A stretch of 32,207 nucleotides of DNA from Thermocaproicibacter sp036741535 (GTDB lineage Bacteria > Bacillota > Clostridia > Oscillospirales > Acutalibacteraceae), in contig DAINSB010000007.1 of the NCBI GenBank assembly GCA_036741535.1, positions 1 to 32,207 on the forward strand. Direction: 5' to 3'. Position 1 is the stretch's first letter. Every line of letters begins with the position of its first letter. Shown here piece by piece: positions 1 through 8,138 of the stretch. The notes under the pieces were generated by a model, which searched no databases, was not told the origin of the DNA, and saw only the letters and a program-made list of their open reading frames with translations. The position numbers and the translations under genes were made by a program.

Positions 1-1
1 C

Positions 2-70
2 GGTGGGAAGAGATCCCACGAGAACCGGATTTCGGCAGACGACCATGACGAGGATGGATTTCAGAATTAG
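2..70 (+). CDS. Possible C-terminal tail of an upstream gene (partial)
   Basis: An open frame runs from the window edge for 22 codons to a TAG at 68-70, ending in an acidic tail (SADDHDEDGFQN). Its stop overlaps the AGGAG ribosome binding site of the next gene, as is usual for closely packed genes on one strand. The piece is too short to recognise, and it could be an open frame by chance. Confidence 0.3.
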   Translation, partial: GGKRSHENRISADDHDEDGFQN

Positions 71-82
71 GAGTGAAGAAAA

Positions 83-1216
83 ATGGAGAACGCAAAGGTT
101 TATTTTACAGATTTTCGCACGATTCCTTTCGGCGACGGACTGCCCACCAAGCTGAAAAAGCTGATCAAAAAGGCCGGCATCGGGCAGATGGATCTGGACG
201 GCAAGTTCGTCGCCATCAAGATGCATTTCGGCGAGCTTGGGAACGTCAGCTATCTGCGTCCCAATTACGCGAGGGCCGTCGTGGACGTGGTGAAGGAACT
301 GGGGGGCAAGCCCTTTCTGACCGACTGCAACACCATGTACCCCGGCAGCCGGAAGAACGCCCTCGAGCATCTGGAATGCGCGTGGGAAAACGGCTTCACG
401 CCGCTGACCGTGGGATGCCCCGTGCTGATCGGCGACGGGCTGAAGGGCACCGACGACATCGCGGTACCCGTCGCGGGCGGGGAATATGTGAAGGAGGCCA
501 AAATCGGCCGGGCCATCATGGACGCGGACGTGTTCATCAGCCTGACCCATTTTAAGGGGCACGAGACGGTCGGCTTCGGCGGCACCCTCAAAAACATCGG
601 CATGGGCTGCGGGTCCCGCGCCGGAAAAAAAGAACAGCACAGCAACGGCAAGGCGAGCATAGACCCGCGGCTGTGCCGGGGCTGCCGCCGGTGCGAGAAG
701 GAATGCGCCAACGGGGGCCTGGTGTTCGACGCCGACGCCAAAAAAATGACGGTCGACCGGGAAAACTGCGTGGGCTGCGGCCGGTGCCTCGGCGCGTGCA
801 ATTTCGACGCGATCTCGTTCGGCGACAGCGCCGCCACCACACTGCTGAACTGCCGCATGGCGGAATACGCCAAGGCGGTCGTGGACGGCCGCCCCCATTT
901 CCATATCTCCCTCGTGGTGGACGTGTCCCCCAACTGCGACTGCCACGGGGAAAACGACGCGCCCATCCTGCCGGATGTCGGCATGTTCGCGTCTTTCGAC
1001 CCGCTGGCGCTGGACCAGGCATGCGTGGACGCCTGCCTGAAGGCGCAGCCGCTGCCGGGCAGCCAGCTGACCGACCATCTGGCAAAGAAAGGCTTCGTCG
1101 ACCGGCACGACAATTTTCTCAACTCCGCCCCCGACTCCGAATGGCGCACCTCGCTGGAGCACGCGGAGAAGATCGGCCTCGGCACCCGGAACTACGAGCT
1201 GATCACCGTAAAATAA
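83..1216 (+). CDS. DUF362 domain protein with two 4Fe-4S ferredoxin motifs
   Basis: A 377-residue soluble protein with no signal peptide or membrane segment. Residues 1 to about 190 resemble the DUF362 family (conserved KMHFGE, DCNTMYPGSR and THFKGH blocks). A bacterial ferredoxin-type insert follows, with two Cys-x2-Cys-x2-Cys-x3-Cys motifs starting at Cys198 (CRGCRRCEKEC) and Cys229 (CVGCGRCLGAC), enough for two [4Fe-4S] clusters. The C-terminal part continues the DUF362 fold (DVSPNCDCHGEND). The start is ATG 83, preceded by AGGAG at 69-73 with 9-base spacing. The biochemical role of the family is not established; the clusters suggest electron transfer or a redox enzyme in an anaerobe. The gene appears to end its transcription unit at the hairpins downstream. 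Family assignment is firm; function is unknown. Confidence 0.9.
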   Translation: MENAKVYFTDFRTIPFGDGLPTKLKKLIKKAGIGQMDLDGKFVAIKMHFGELGNVSYLRPNYARAVVDVVKELGGKPFLTDCNTMYPGSRKNALEHLECAWENGFTPLTVGCPVLIGDGLKGTDDIAVPVAGGEYVKEAKIGRAIMDADVFISLTHFKGHETVGFGGTLKNIGMGCGSRAGKKEQHSNGKASIDPRLCRGCRRCEKECANGGLVFDADAKKMTVDRENCVGCGRCLGACNFDAISFGDSAATTLLNCRMAEYAKAVVDGRPHFHISLVVDVSPNCDCHGENDAPILPDVGMFASFDPLALDQACVDACLKAQPLPGSQLTDHLAKKGFVDRHDNFLNSAPDSEWRTSLEHAEKIGLGTRNYELITVK

Positions 1217-1247
1217 GCGAAAACGAACCCCGGCGAAAGTGGCCCAC

Positions 1248-1281
1248 CCGCCGGAACGCCTCGGCCATCCCTCTCCGGCGG
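1248..1281 (+). terminator. Possible weak terminator after the DUF362 gene
   Basis: An 8-bp perfect inverted repeat (CCGCCGGA at 1248-1255, TCCGGCGG at 1274-1281) with an 18-base loop is followed by a short AT-rich run (AAGCTAAATTTTC). It lies 30 bases after the stop of the DUF362 gene. There is no long T tract, so termination is only plausible. Confidence 0.35.
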
Positions 1282-1301
1282 AAGCTAAATTTTCGACCGT
1301 C

Positions 1302-1336
1302 CGGCTGAAAATCTCAATTTTCCATATTTTCAGCCG
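1302..1336. repeat. 11-bp perfect inverted repeat upstream of the GGDEF-EAL gene
   Basis: CGGCTGAAAAT (1302-1312) and ATTTTCAGCCG (1326-1336) form a perfect 11-bp stem with a 13-base loop. It lies about 90 bases ahead of the cyclic-di-GMP gene and just ahead of an AT-rich, promoter-like stretch (TTATATAA near 1347). It could be an operator, an mRNA hairpin or the real terminator of the upstream gene; the sequence alone does not decide. Confidence 0.5.
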
Positions 1337-1427
1337 AGATGTTGTTATATAAGACGCAGATAGATTTTTTTATCTCTCTATCCTGTATTCCGCCAAAATC
1401 ATCCTGAAAATCTGGAGATGCTCCCCA

Positions 1428-4400
1428 TTGAATTTTCCCGCCTTCTACGGAATCCTGCTGACCGCCGTCTGCGGCTGCACGCTCATCTGCAACATGTACG
1501 CGACGAGGGGGAACTACAAAACGCCGATCAACCGGCTTTTCACCGCGCTCGGGCTGTGCCTGGCGATCTGGTCGGTCGGCTCCGCCGTCGCGCTCGCCGC
1601 CCTGACGCAGGCCGTCAGTCTGGCCGGTCGCCGCATCGCCTCCGTGGGCTGGGGGCTCGCGCCCGGATTCTTGCTGCATTACGCCGTCCTTCTGACGGGG
1701 GAAGAGAAACTCCTCGCGAAAAAACGGCTGTGCGCCCTCCTTTATCTGCCCGGGATCGCGACGGTCGCCGCATTTTCCGTCCTGCCGCTCTTCGGCCTCA
1801 ACGAGGACCGTCCGGTCCGGACCAATCTGGGATGGGTCGGCACGGCGGCAGGCCCGTGGCATGTTTTTCTCTGCTGTTACGCCGCCGTGTTCCTGCTCTG
1901 CACGGCCGTTCTGCTGGCCCGGTGGGGGAAAAGCGGCGCGAAAGACGCGGACAGCCAGGCGCGGATCCTGCTTCTGGCGGTCGGCTTGTTCGCCGTGCTT
2001 GAAATCTGCCTGGACGGCATCCCCCGGATCTTCCACAGGACCGCGCCGCAGATCTCGGCCCTCTTCACGCTCCCGCCGATCTTTGCGACCGCATACTGCG
2101 TGGAGCACTACGGTCTGATGCGGGAAAGCTCCGCGGCCGGCGACGAAATCATTTTGAAAGACAGCAGGCGGAAGGACCTCTACCGCTATCTGAGCATCGC
2201 CTGCCTCCTCGGCGGCACGGCGGCCGCGCTGGCAAGGAACCTCTTCGCGGCCGGATCGGAACGGCGCCTGACGCTTCTCTTCGCGCTCCTGCTGATCCTG
2301 TTCGGGATCTACACCCGGCTCGTCAGCCGGGTCAAGCGGGACGAGGCCCTGAAAGAGACGCTCGTCGCCGCCGTTCTGACCGTTCTGATCCCCGCCGCGA
2401 CCTGGTGGCTGACAATCTCGGTGCGGGGCGCGCTGTGGGCGGTCATCTTTCCCCTGATCATCCTCTGCCTGCTGTTCAACAGGAAAATCATCCTGACGAC
2501 GGTAATTTTCATGTCCATCCTGACGCAGGCCCTCCTGTTCGCGATGCAACCGGCGACGGTCAGGGCCGACGGCTGGTCCTATCTGATCAGGGCCCTCCTC
2601 ATCTGCGCGGCGGGCGGCCTTTCGTACTACGTCAACCGCGTCTACATGCAGCGCCTGCGGGAAAATTCCGCCTACATGGAATCCCGCGCCCTGATCGCGA
2701 GGATCTCGAAAGGCTTCATCTCCGTCAACGCGGATAACTTCGACGCCCTGTTTCAGGACATGCTGCGGCAATGCAGCCTCCACATCCGCTGCGACAAGTC
2801 CTTCGGCATCCTGATGGACGCGGACGGCGAATCGGTCGATTATTTCAGGGCGTGCCCGCCGGCCGGGACGGACACTTCCTCGGAGGAGTTCAAGCGCGGT
2901 TTCGCGGAAATACGCGCGTTTTTCGCGCGGCAGTTCCGCAGCAAGAGCATGTACGTGCTGACCGACACGGAAAAGCTGACCGAAGCGCAGGCCGCCCTGA
3001 AAAAGAACCTGCTGAGCAAAGGCGTCAAAAGCGCGGTGTGTCTGCCGATCAAGCGGGAGGGGGACCTCGTCGGCTTTCTGGCGTTCGGCTCGTCCCGCCC
3101 CATTCGGCAATGGAACCTGCACGCCCTCTCTTCCCTCGAGATCATCGCGAACACGGTTGCCGATGCCGTGGCGAAGCTGCATGCCGAACGGGAGATCCGC
3201 TTCATCGCCTATCACGACCAGCTCACCGGCCTGCCGAATCGCCTGCTGTTCCGGGAGGCGCTGACACAGGCCCTCCGGGCGGCGGAAAAAGACGGCACGA
3301 TGGTCGGCGTGGTGTTCCTGGACCTGGACTCGTTCAAGTCGGTCAACGACACGCTGGGCCACGACATGGGCGACCGGCTGCTGGCCGAAGTGGCGAAAAA
3401 AATAACCACAACGGTGGGCGGCCGGAATACGGTCTCCCGCTTCGGCGGCGACGAGTTCGTCCTTCTGCTGACCGGGCTCGCGGGGCCGGAAGAGGTCCCG
3501 CCGGTGCTGCAGAAGCTGATCGATCTGATCCACCGGCCCGTCTTTCTGAACGGGCAGGAATTTTTCGTCACCTCCAGCGCCGGCGCGGCGATGTTCCCTT
3601 TCGACGGGAAGGACGCCGACTCCCTCATCCGCTATGCGGACATGGCGATGTACGCCGCGAAAAAGCTCGGCAAGGACCGGTACGCGCTCTGCTCCCCGGC
3701 GATCAAGGAAAAAGAGCTGGAGCAGGTGAAGCTGACCAACCTCCTCTACCGGGCGCAGGAAAGGGATCAGCTTCTGCTGTATTACCAGCCGCAGGTCAAC
3801 GTCATCACGCACGCCATCGTCGGCATGGAGGCGCTGCTGCGCTGGAATCTCCCCGGACGGGACGGGCTGGTCAGCCCCGCGGTGTTCATCCCCCTGGCGG
3901 AAAAGACGGGCCTGATCCAGCCCATCGGCGAATGGGTCCTGCGCCAGGCCTGCCTGCAGGGCCAGAAATGGCGCGGCATGGGCCTCCCGAGCATCCGCAT
4001 GGCGGTGAACGTGTCCCTTCTGCAACTTCGCAATCCCGATTTCTGCACGGTCGTGGCCACGGCGCTGGAGCAGTCCGGGCTGCCGGCCGGGCTGCTGGAG
4101 CTGGAGATCACCGAAAGCGTCGCGAACAGCTGCCTCGACAACATGGCCGAGATCCTCGCCCGCCTGAAAGCCCTCGGCGTGAAACTCTCCATCGACGACT
4201 TCGGCACGGAGTACTCTTCGCTCGGGCGCCTGCGGAAACTGCCCGTCGACAGCCTGAAAATGGACATCCAGTTCGTGCGCGGCATCGAGGGAAACGAGCG
4301 GGACAAAGCCATCACCAAAGTCATCATCACCCTCGCGAAGAGCCTGAACCTCCGCCTTACGGCCGAAGGGGTCGAAACGAAACCGGAGCTGGATTTCCTG

Positions 4401-4493
4401 AGCCAGCGGATGTGCGACGAGGTGCAGGGCTATTACTACTACCGGCCGATGCCGGTGGAGGAAGCGGAACAGGTGCTGCGCGCCGGCGTGTAG
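1428..4493 (+). CDS. Multi-pass membrane GGDEF-EAL cyclic-di-GMP protein
   Basis: A 1021-residue protein predicted to make and/or degrade cyclic di-GMP. Residues 1-230 form about seven hydrophobic helices like the histidine-kinase 7TM sensor region. Several more helices follow to about 410, then a GAF-like segment (about 430-590), a GGDEF domain (motif RFGGDEF at 671-677) and an EAL domain (EAL at 801-803). EAL catalytic residues look intact (EITES, DDFGT, LKMD, AEGVET, QGYYYYRPMP). Loop 6 reads DFGTEYSSL, where most active enzymes have DFGTGYSSL. The RxxD inhibitory site that usually precedes GGDEF is absent (GGRN at that position), so feedback inhibition of the cyclase is unlikely. The start is a TTG at 1428 with GGAG at 1414-1417; the next in-frame Met would cut the first helix. 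The 3' end overlaps the convergent hydrolase gene by 55 bases. Confidence 0.9.
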   Translation: MNFPAFYGILLTAVCGCTLICNMYATRGNYKTPINRLFTALGLCLAIWSVGSAVALAALTQAVSLAGRRIASVGWGLAPGFLLHYAVLLTGEEKLLAKKRLCALLYLPGIATVAAFSVLPLFGLNEDRPVRTNLGWVGTAAGPWHVFLCCYAAVFLLCTAVLLARWGKSGAKDADSQARILLLAVGLFAVLEICLDGIPRIFHRTAPQISALFTLPPIFATAYCVEHYGLMRESSAAGDEIILKDSRRKDLYRYLSIACLLGGTAAALARNLFAAGSERRLTLLFALLLILFGIYTRLVSRVKRDEALKETLVAAVLTVLIPAATWWLTISVRGALWAVIFPLIILCLLFNRKIILTTVIFMSILTQALLFAMQPATVRADGWSYLIRALLICAAGGLSYYVNRVYMQRLRENSAYMESRALIARISKGFISVNADNFDALFQDMLRQCSLHIRCDKSFGILMDADGESVDYFRACPPAGTDTSSEEFKRGFAEIRAFFARQFRSKSMYVLTDTEKLTEAQAALKKNLLSKGVKSAVCLPIKREGDLVGFLAFGSSRPIRQWNLHALSSLEIIANTVADAVAKLHAEREIRFIAYHDQLTGLPNRLLFREALTQALRAAEKDGTMVGVVFLDLDSFKSVNDTLGHDMGDRLLAEVAKKITTTVGGRNTVSRFGGDEFVLLLTGLAGPEEVPPVLQKLIDLIHRPVFLNGQEFFVTSSAGAAMFPFDGKDADSLIRYADMAMYAAKKLGKDRYALCSPAIKEKELEQVKLTNLLYRAQERDQLLLYYQPQVNVITHAIVGMEALLRWNLPGRDGLVSPAVFIPLAEKTGLIQPIGEWVLRQACLQGQKWRGMGLPSIRMAVNVSLLQLRNPDFCTVVATALEQSGLPAGLLELEITESVANSCLDNMAEILARLKALGVKLSIDDFGTEYSSLGRLRKLPVDSLKMDIQFVRGIEGNERDKAITKVIITLAKSLNLRLTAEGVETKPELDFLSQRMCDEVQGYYYYRPMPVEEAEQVLRAGV

Positions 4494-5200
4494 GACACCT
4501 CTTCCCCGCGCCGGCGGTAGAACCAGACCCGCTCCCGGTAGGAAGCCGCCCTCGGGTCGGTCTTCAGCAGGTCGAAGAATTCCGGATGCCCGAACGCGTG
4601 CATCGGGACCACGTGGTCCGCGCCGACGGTCTCCATGAAAAAGCCGATCCCGAGCAGCGCGTCCTCCTCCTGCCTGGGGTCCACCGGCAGGAACGCGAGG
4701 TTGATCTTTTCGCCCTTCAGCTTTTCGACCTCCCGTTTGTAGTCTCGCTCCATCCGTCGGTTTTCCGCGTCCGAGTTCTCTTCCCATTTCCACCAGTTGA
4801 GGTCGCCGGCGTGATAGACGCAGAACCCGTCGGCCTTGACAAGAAAGGCGACGCCCTCGTCGGTGGACTGCAGCGTGCGGACGGTCAGGCCGTCGAGGCT
4901 GCGGGTCTCGCCGGGGCGCATGCGCTCCGCCGGGCCGTCCGCGGGGATGTCGTCGGAGAGCACATAGCGGATGTCCGGGATCTTTTCCCGCCAGTCGAAC
5001 ACGACGCTGCTGTAGTGGTCCGGGTGGCGGTGCGAAGCGAAAACGACGGTCTGCTTCCCCGCAAGCTCGGCGGGGTCGACGACGCCCTCCGAGAGGCCCG
5101 CCCCGCGCGGCGTGTCCTGATAGTAGTCGAAGATCAGAAAACGGGACGGGGTCTCCACGGCAAACGAACTGTGATACAGATACGTAACTTTGATATTCAC
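4439..5200 (-). CDS. Metallo-beta-lactamase-fold hydrolase
   Basis: A 253-residue cytosolic protein of the UlaG/RomA-like branch of the metallo-beta-lactamase superfamily. The metal motif is SHRHPDH (HxHxDH), with later candidate ligands in YHAGDLNWW and VPMHAFG. The substrate is unknown. The start chosen is a GTG at 5200: GGAGG at 5209-5213 sits 8 bases upstream, and the encoded NIKVTYLYHSSF is the typical beginning of the family. An ATG 15 bases further upstream overlaps that ribosome binding site and is less likely. The last 18 codons lie inside the convergent GGDEF-EAL gene, and the tail (ARSTCSASSTGIGR) has no family character, so the gene seems to have run on into its neighbour. Confidence 0.88.
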   Translation of the reverse strand: MNIKVTYLYHSSFAVETPSRFLIFDYYQDTPRGAGLSEGVVDPAELAGKQTVVFASHRHPDHYSSVVFDWREKIPDIRYVLSDDIPADGPAERMRPGETRSLDGLTVRTLQSTDEGVAFLVKADGFCVYHAGDLNWWKWEENSDAENRRMERDYKREVEKLKGEKINLAFLPVDPRQEEDALLGIGFFMETVGADHVVPMHAFGHPEFFDLLKTDPRAASYRERVWFYRRRGEEVSYTPARSTCSASSTGIGR

Positions 5201-5251
5201 CCTAAACGCCTCCATGCCCGCATGATACCACCCCGGCGAAGGAAAAACAAG

Positions 5252-5280
5252 GCGGCGTGTCGCCGCGGCCAATGCCGGGC
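5252..5280. repeat. Dispersed intergenic repeat A, copy 1
   Basis: A 29-base GC-rich unit with core GTGTCGCCGCGGCCAA is found again at 16496-16524 with one mismatch. It contains the small palindrome CGGCGTGTCGCCG. Here it lies between the ATPase stop and the hydrolase gene start, directly joined to the palindrome at 5277-5295. Confidence 0.7.
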
Positions 5281-5295
5281 AGGCTCAGCCTGCCC
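5277..5295. repeat. Palindrome overlapping the ATPase stop codon (repeat B core)
   Basis: GGGCAGGCT-C-AGCCTGCCC is a 19-base perfect palindrome around one central base. On the minus strand its central GCTGAGC holds the TGA stop of the ATPase gene (5285-5287). The same core, GCAGGCTGAGCC, recurs at the stop of tcdA (10559) and just after the stop of mltG (18175). As a hairpin it would give a 7-bp stem with a 5-base loop and no T tract. Confidence 0.65.
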
Positions 5296-7873
5296 GCCGC
5301 TGCACGGCTTTAATGAGCTCGACCACCGGGACGATCAGGGCGGAGATGCCGAGCGCCGCCAGATACTGCGGGACCGGAAGATCGACGAGCGAAAACGCAG
5401 AGGCGGCCGGCGGGAACTCCACCATCGCAAAGGTCAGCGCCACGGCGAGCAGGACCGAGCCGATGAGGTAGCGGTTCTCGGTGTGCAGGGTGAAGATCGA
5501 CCCCCGCTGCGACCGCATGTTGCAGGCGTGGAAGACCTCGGAAAGCGACATCACGAGGAACGCCATGGTCATGCCGGAGGCCGTTCCGTCCCGCGCCCCG
5601 AGAAAATAGCCCCACAGCGTGAGCGCCGCGATGCCGACGCCCTGGTACAGGATGTCGTACCCGACCCCGCCGGCGAAGAGTCCCTCCTCCCTGCCGCGCG
5701 GGCTGCGCCGCATGATGCCGCGCTCCGCCGCTTCCATGCCGAGCGCCACGGCGGGGAGGCTGTCGGTGATCAGGTTGATCCAGAGGATATGGATCGGCCG
5801 CAGGAGCTGGAAGCCGACCATGGTGGCGCAGAAGACCGCCACCACCTCGCTGAGGTTGGAGGAGAGCAGGAACTGGATGGCCTTGCGGATGTTGTCGTAG
5901 ATGCGGCGCCCCTCCTCGACCGCGGAGACGATCGTCGCGAAATTGTCGTCGGCCAGCACCATGTCGGACGCGTTTTTGGCCACGTCCGTGCCGGTGACTC
6001 CCATGCCGGTGCCGATGTCGGCGGTCTTGAGGGCGGGCGCATCGTTCACGCCGTCGCCGGTCATGGCCGTCACCATGCCCCTTCCCTTCCACGCCTTGAC
6101 GATGCGCACCTTATGCTCCGGCTGGACGCGGGCATAGACCCCGTATTCCGGCACCTTGGCCAGCAGCTCCTCGTCGGACATCTCCTCGAGGTCCGCGCCC
6201 GTCGCGACCTCCTCGCCGGAGCGGATCAGCCCGAGCTCCCTTGCGATCGCGGTCGCCGTGTCCCGGTGGTCGCCGGTGATCATGACCGGGCGGATGCCGG
6301 CTTTCCGGCACTCCTCCACCGCCGCGGCCGCCTCCGGCCGCACGGGGTCGATCATGCCGAACAGCCCGACGAAGACCAGATTGTTTTCAAGCGCCCCCGG
6401 CGAAAAATCCGCCGGCTTTTCCGGGTGGAGCCGGAACGCCGCCGCCAGCACGCGGAGCGCCCCGGCCGCCATGCGGCTGTTTTCCCCGAGCACGCTTTGG
6501 CGGAGGTCGTCGGTGAGCGGCACGGTTTTGCCGTCCGTCCAGATGCCGGTGCAGAACCGGAGCACTTCGTCCGGCGCCCCCTTCGTATACTGCACGAAGC
6601 CCCCCTCCGGATTCCGGTGGACCGTGCTCATCATCTTGCGCACGGAATCGAACGGCGCCTCGCCGACGCGCGGATATTGAGCGGAGAGGGCGTTTTTGTC
6701 GATCCCCCGCTCCCGCGCGAACGCGACGAGCGCGTTTTCCGTCGGCTCGCCCATGATCTTCCCGTCGTGCGAGATCTGCGCGTCGCTGCACAGCGCCCCC
6801 GCGCGGGCGAGAAGCTGCCGGTCGCCGTAGGAATCCACGACGGTCATGCGGTTCTGCGTCAGCGTGCCGGTCTTGTCGGTGCAGATCACCTGCGTGCAGC
6901 CGAGCGTCTCCACGGCGGTCAGCCTGCGGATGATGGCCTTGCGCTTCGAGAGGTTGGTGACGCCAATGGACAGCACGATGGTGACGACGGCCGAAAGCCC
7001 TTCCGGCACGGCCGCCACGGCCAGGCTGATCGCGAGCATGAAGGTGTTCAGCACGGCGACCGCGCTGAAATCCCCGCCGCGGAGCAGGCTGAAGACAAAG
7101 ACGAACGCGCAGATGGTGAGGACCCCGATGCTGAGCATGCGGCTGAGCCCGTTGAGCTTCTGCTGCAGCGGCGTGGCCTCTTTCTTGGCCTTCGCCAGCG
7201 TGTCGGAAATCTTCCCCATCTGGGTGTGAAGGCCCGTCGCCGTGACGACGCCGGACCCGCGTCCGTAGACGACGCTGGTGCCGAGGTACGCCATGTTCCT
7301 CCGGTCGCCGAGCGGGACCGCCTGTCCCGCATCGGCGCCCAGGGCGCCGACGGCTTTCTCGACCGGGAGCGACTCGCCCGTCAGGACGGATTCGTCCGTC
7401 TTCAGGCTCGCGGACTCGAACAGGCGGAGGTCGGCCGGCACCGAATCGCCCGCCTCCAGCAGGACGACGTCCCCCGGGACCAGCCGGCGGGAATCCAGCG
7501 ACACCACTTCGCCGCCGCGGCGAACCCGCGCATGGGCGACGGTCATCTTCTGCAGCGCCTCGACCGCCTTTTCGGACTTGCTCTCCTGCGCGACGCCCAG
7601 CACCGCGTTGAGGGCGACCACGAGCAGGATGACCGCCATGTCCGCAAGCTCCCCCACGACGCCGGAGAGCACCGCCGACACGACCAGCACGATCGTCATG
7701 GGGTCGGTCACCTGCTCCAAAAGGCGGCGGGCCAGCGACTTTTTCTTCGCCTCGGCGAGGCGGTTGGGGCCGTAGCGCGCAAGGCGGCCCGCAGCCTCTT
7801 TCTCGGGGAGACCCCGCGCGGAACTTGCGAGGTCGCGCAGAACCGTCTCGGCACTTTTCTGATAATCTTCCAT
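5285..7873 (-). CDS. P2-type cation-transporting ATPase (Ca2+/Mn2+ exporter)
   Basis: An 862-residue SERCA/PMCA-like P-type ATPase in the cytoplasmic membrane. Visible motifs are the actuator LTGES, the TM4 motif VAAVPEGLS, the phosphorylation motif DKTGT (Asp333), the nucleotide-domain KGAPDEVL, and the hinge MTGDGVNDAPALK. Ion-site residues match SERCA: Asn and Glu in TM5 (LLSSNLSEVV), and Asn and Asp in TM6 (LWINLITDSLP). Length is normal for bacterial members (850-900). The start is ATG 7873, with AGGAGG at 7885-7890. The leader carries a manganese-type riboswitch and a terminator, so Mn2+ efflux is a better prediction than Ca2+ transport alone. Lactococcal YoaB is a known Mn2+ ATPase with such a leader. 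Metal specificity cannot be read from the protein alone. Confidence 0.95.
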   Translation of the reverse strand: MEDYQKSAETVLRDLASSARGLPEKEAAGRLARYGPNRLAEAKKKSLARRLLEQVTDPMTIVLVVSAVLSGVVGELADMAVILLVVALNAVLGVAQESKSEKAVEALQKMTVAHARVRRGGEVVSLDSRRLVPGDVVLLEAGDSVPADLRLFESASLKTDESVLTGESLPVEKAVGALGADAGQAVPLGDRRNMAYLGTSVVYGRGSGVVTATGLHTQMGKISDTLAKAKKEATPLQQKLNGLSRMLSIGVLTICAFVFVFSLLRGGDFSAVAVLNTFMLAISLAVAAVPEGLSAVVTIVLSIGVTNLSKRKAIIRRLTAVETLGCTQVICTDKTGTLTQNRMTVVDSYGDRQLLARAGALCSDAQISHDGKIMGEPTENALVAFARERGIDKNALSAQYPRVGEAPFDSVRKMMSTVHRNPEGGFVQYTKGAPDEVLRFCTGIWTDGKTVPLTDDLRQSVLGENSRMAAGALRVLAAAFRLHPEKPADFSPGALENNLVFVGLFGMIDPVRPEAAAAVEECRKAGIRPVMITGDHRDTATAIARELGLIRSGEEVATGADLEEMSDEELLAKVPEYGVYARVQPEHKVRIVKAWKGRGMVTAMTGDGVNDAPALKTADIGTGMGVTGTDVAKNASDMVLADDNFATIVSAVEEGRRIYDNIRKAIQFLLSSNLSEVVAVFCATMVGFQLLRPIHILWINLITDSLPAVALGMEAAERGIMRRSPRGREEGLFAGGVGYDILYQGVGIAALTLWGYFLGARDGTASGMTMAFLVMSLSEVFHACNMRSQRGSIFTLHTENRYLIGSVLLAVALTFAMVEFPPAASAFSLVDLPVPQYLAALGISALIVPVVELIKAVQRRAG

Positions 7874-7907
7874 ATCGACAAACGCCTCCTGCTGGTTTTA
7901 TTGTGAA

Positions 7908-8035
7908 CCTAAAAAAGGCCTTTAACAGAAAATTCTGTTAAAGGTCTTGCTTTCCACATCGAGTATGGAGCGGCGGCCAGAAGCTTTCGCAACGGTTGTT
8001 GACCGACCGGATACAAGCTACTCCCCTTTACGGGC
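7908..8035 (-). ncRNA. yybP-ykoY (manganese) riboswitch leader
   Basis: Read on the minus strand, the leader begins with AAAGGGGAGTAGC (around 8020-8032), the hallmark 5' strand of the yybP-ykoY aptamer. A GTCAACAACC segment like the family's GUCAACAUAC region follows, then a GC-rich helix segment, then the intrinsic terminator at 7911-7944. The family senses Mn2+ and commonly controls exporters (MntP, P-type ATPases, TerC-like proteins). The aptamer was recognised by its conserved bases, not by folding; the 3' half was not matched base by base and the ends are approximate. Confidence 0.75.
7911..7944 (-). terminator. Riboswitch-controlled terminator ahead of the ATPase gene
   Basis: On the minus strand a 12-bp perfect stem (CCTTTAACAGAA with TTCTGTTAAAGG, 2-base gap in the DNA palindrome) is followed by a T run (A run at 7911-7916 on the plus strand). 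It lies between the aptamer and the ribosome binding site at 7885-7890, as expected for an expression platform that stops transcription unless the ligand is bound. Confidence 0.85.
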
Positions 8036-8138
8036 TGCGATTCTATTTGTCCCTATGATAGCGGATTTTGCGTACGCTATAATTGCGTAAGACAATCATG
8101 CGGGCAAACGCCCCGAAAGATTTCCTCAACGCCGTTCG

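Noticed and set aside
1314..4793. A 1159-codon open frame on the minus strand opposite the GGDEF-EAL gene, and a similarly long plus-strand frame across 2771-7906.
   Set aside because: Both are mirror frames of real genes in GC-rich DNA: composition is dominated by Arg, Gly, Pro, Asp and Glu, no family motifs are present, and the opposite-strand proteins are clearly real.
5285..7873. Annotating the ATPase simply as a calcium pump.
   Set aside because: Ion-site residues alone do not separate Ca2+ from Mn2+, and the leader points to Mn2+.
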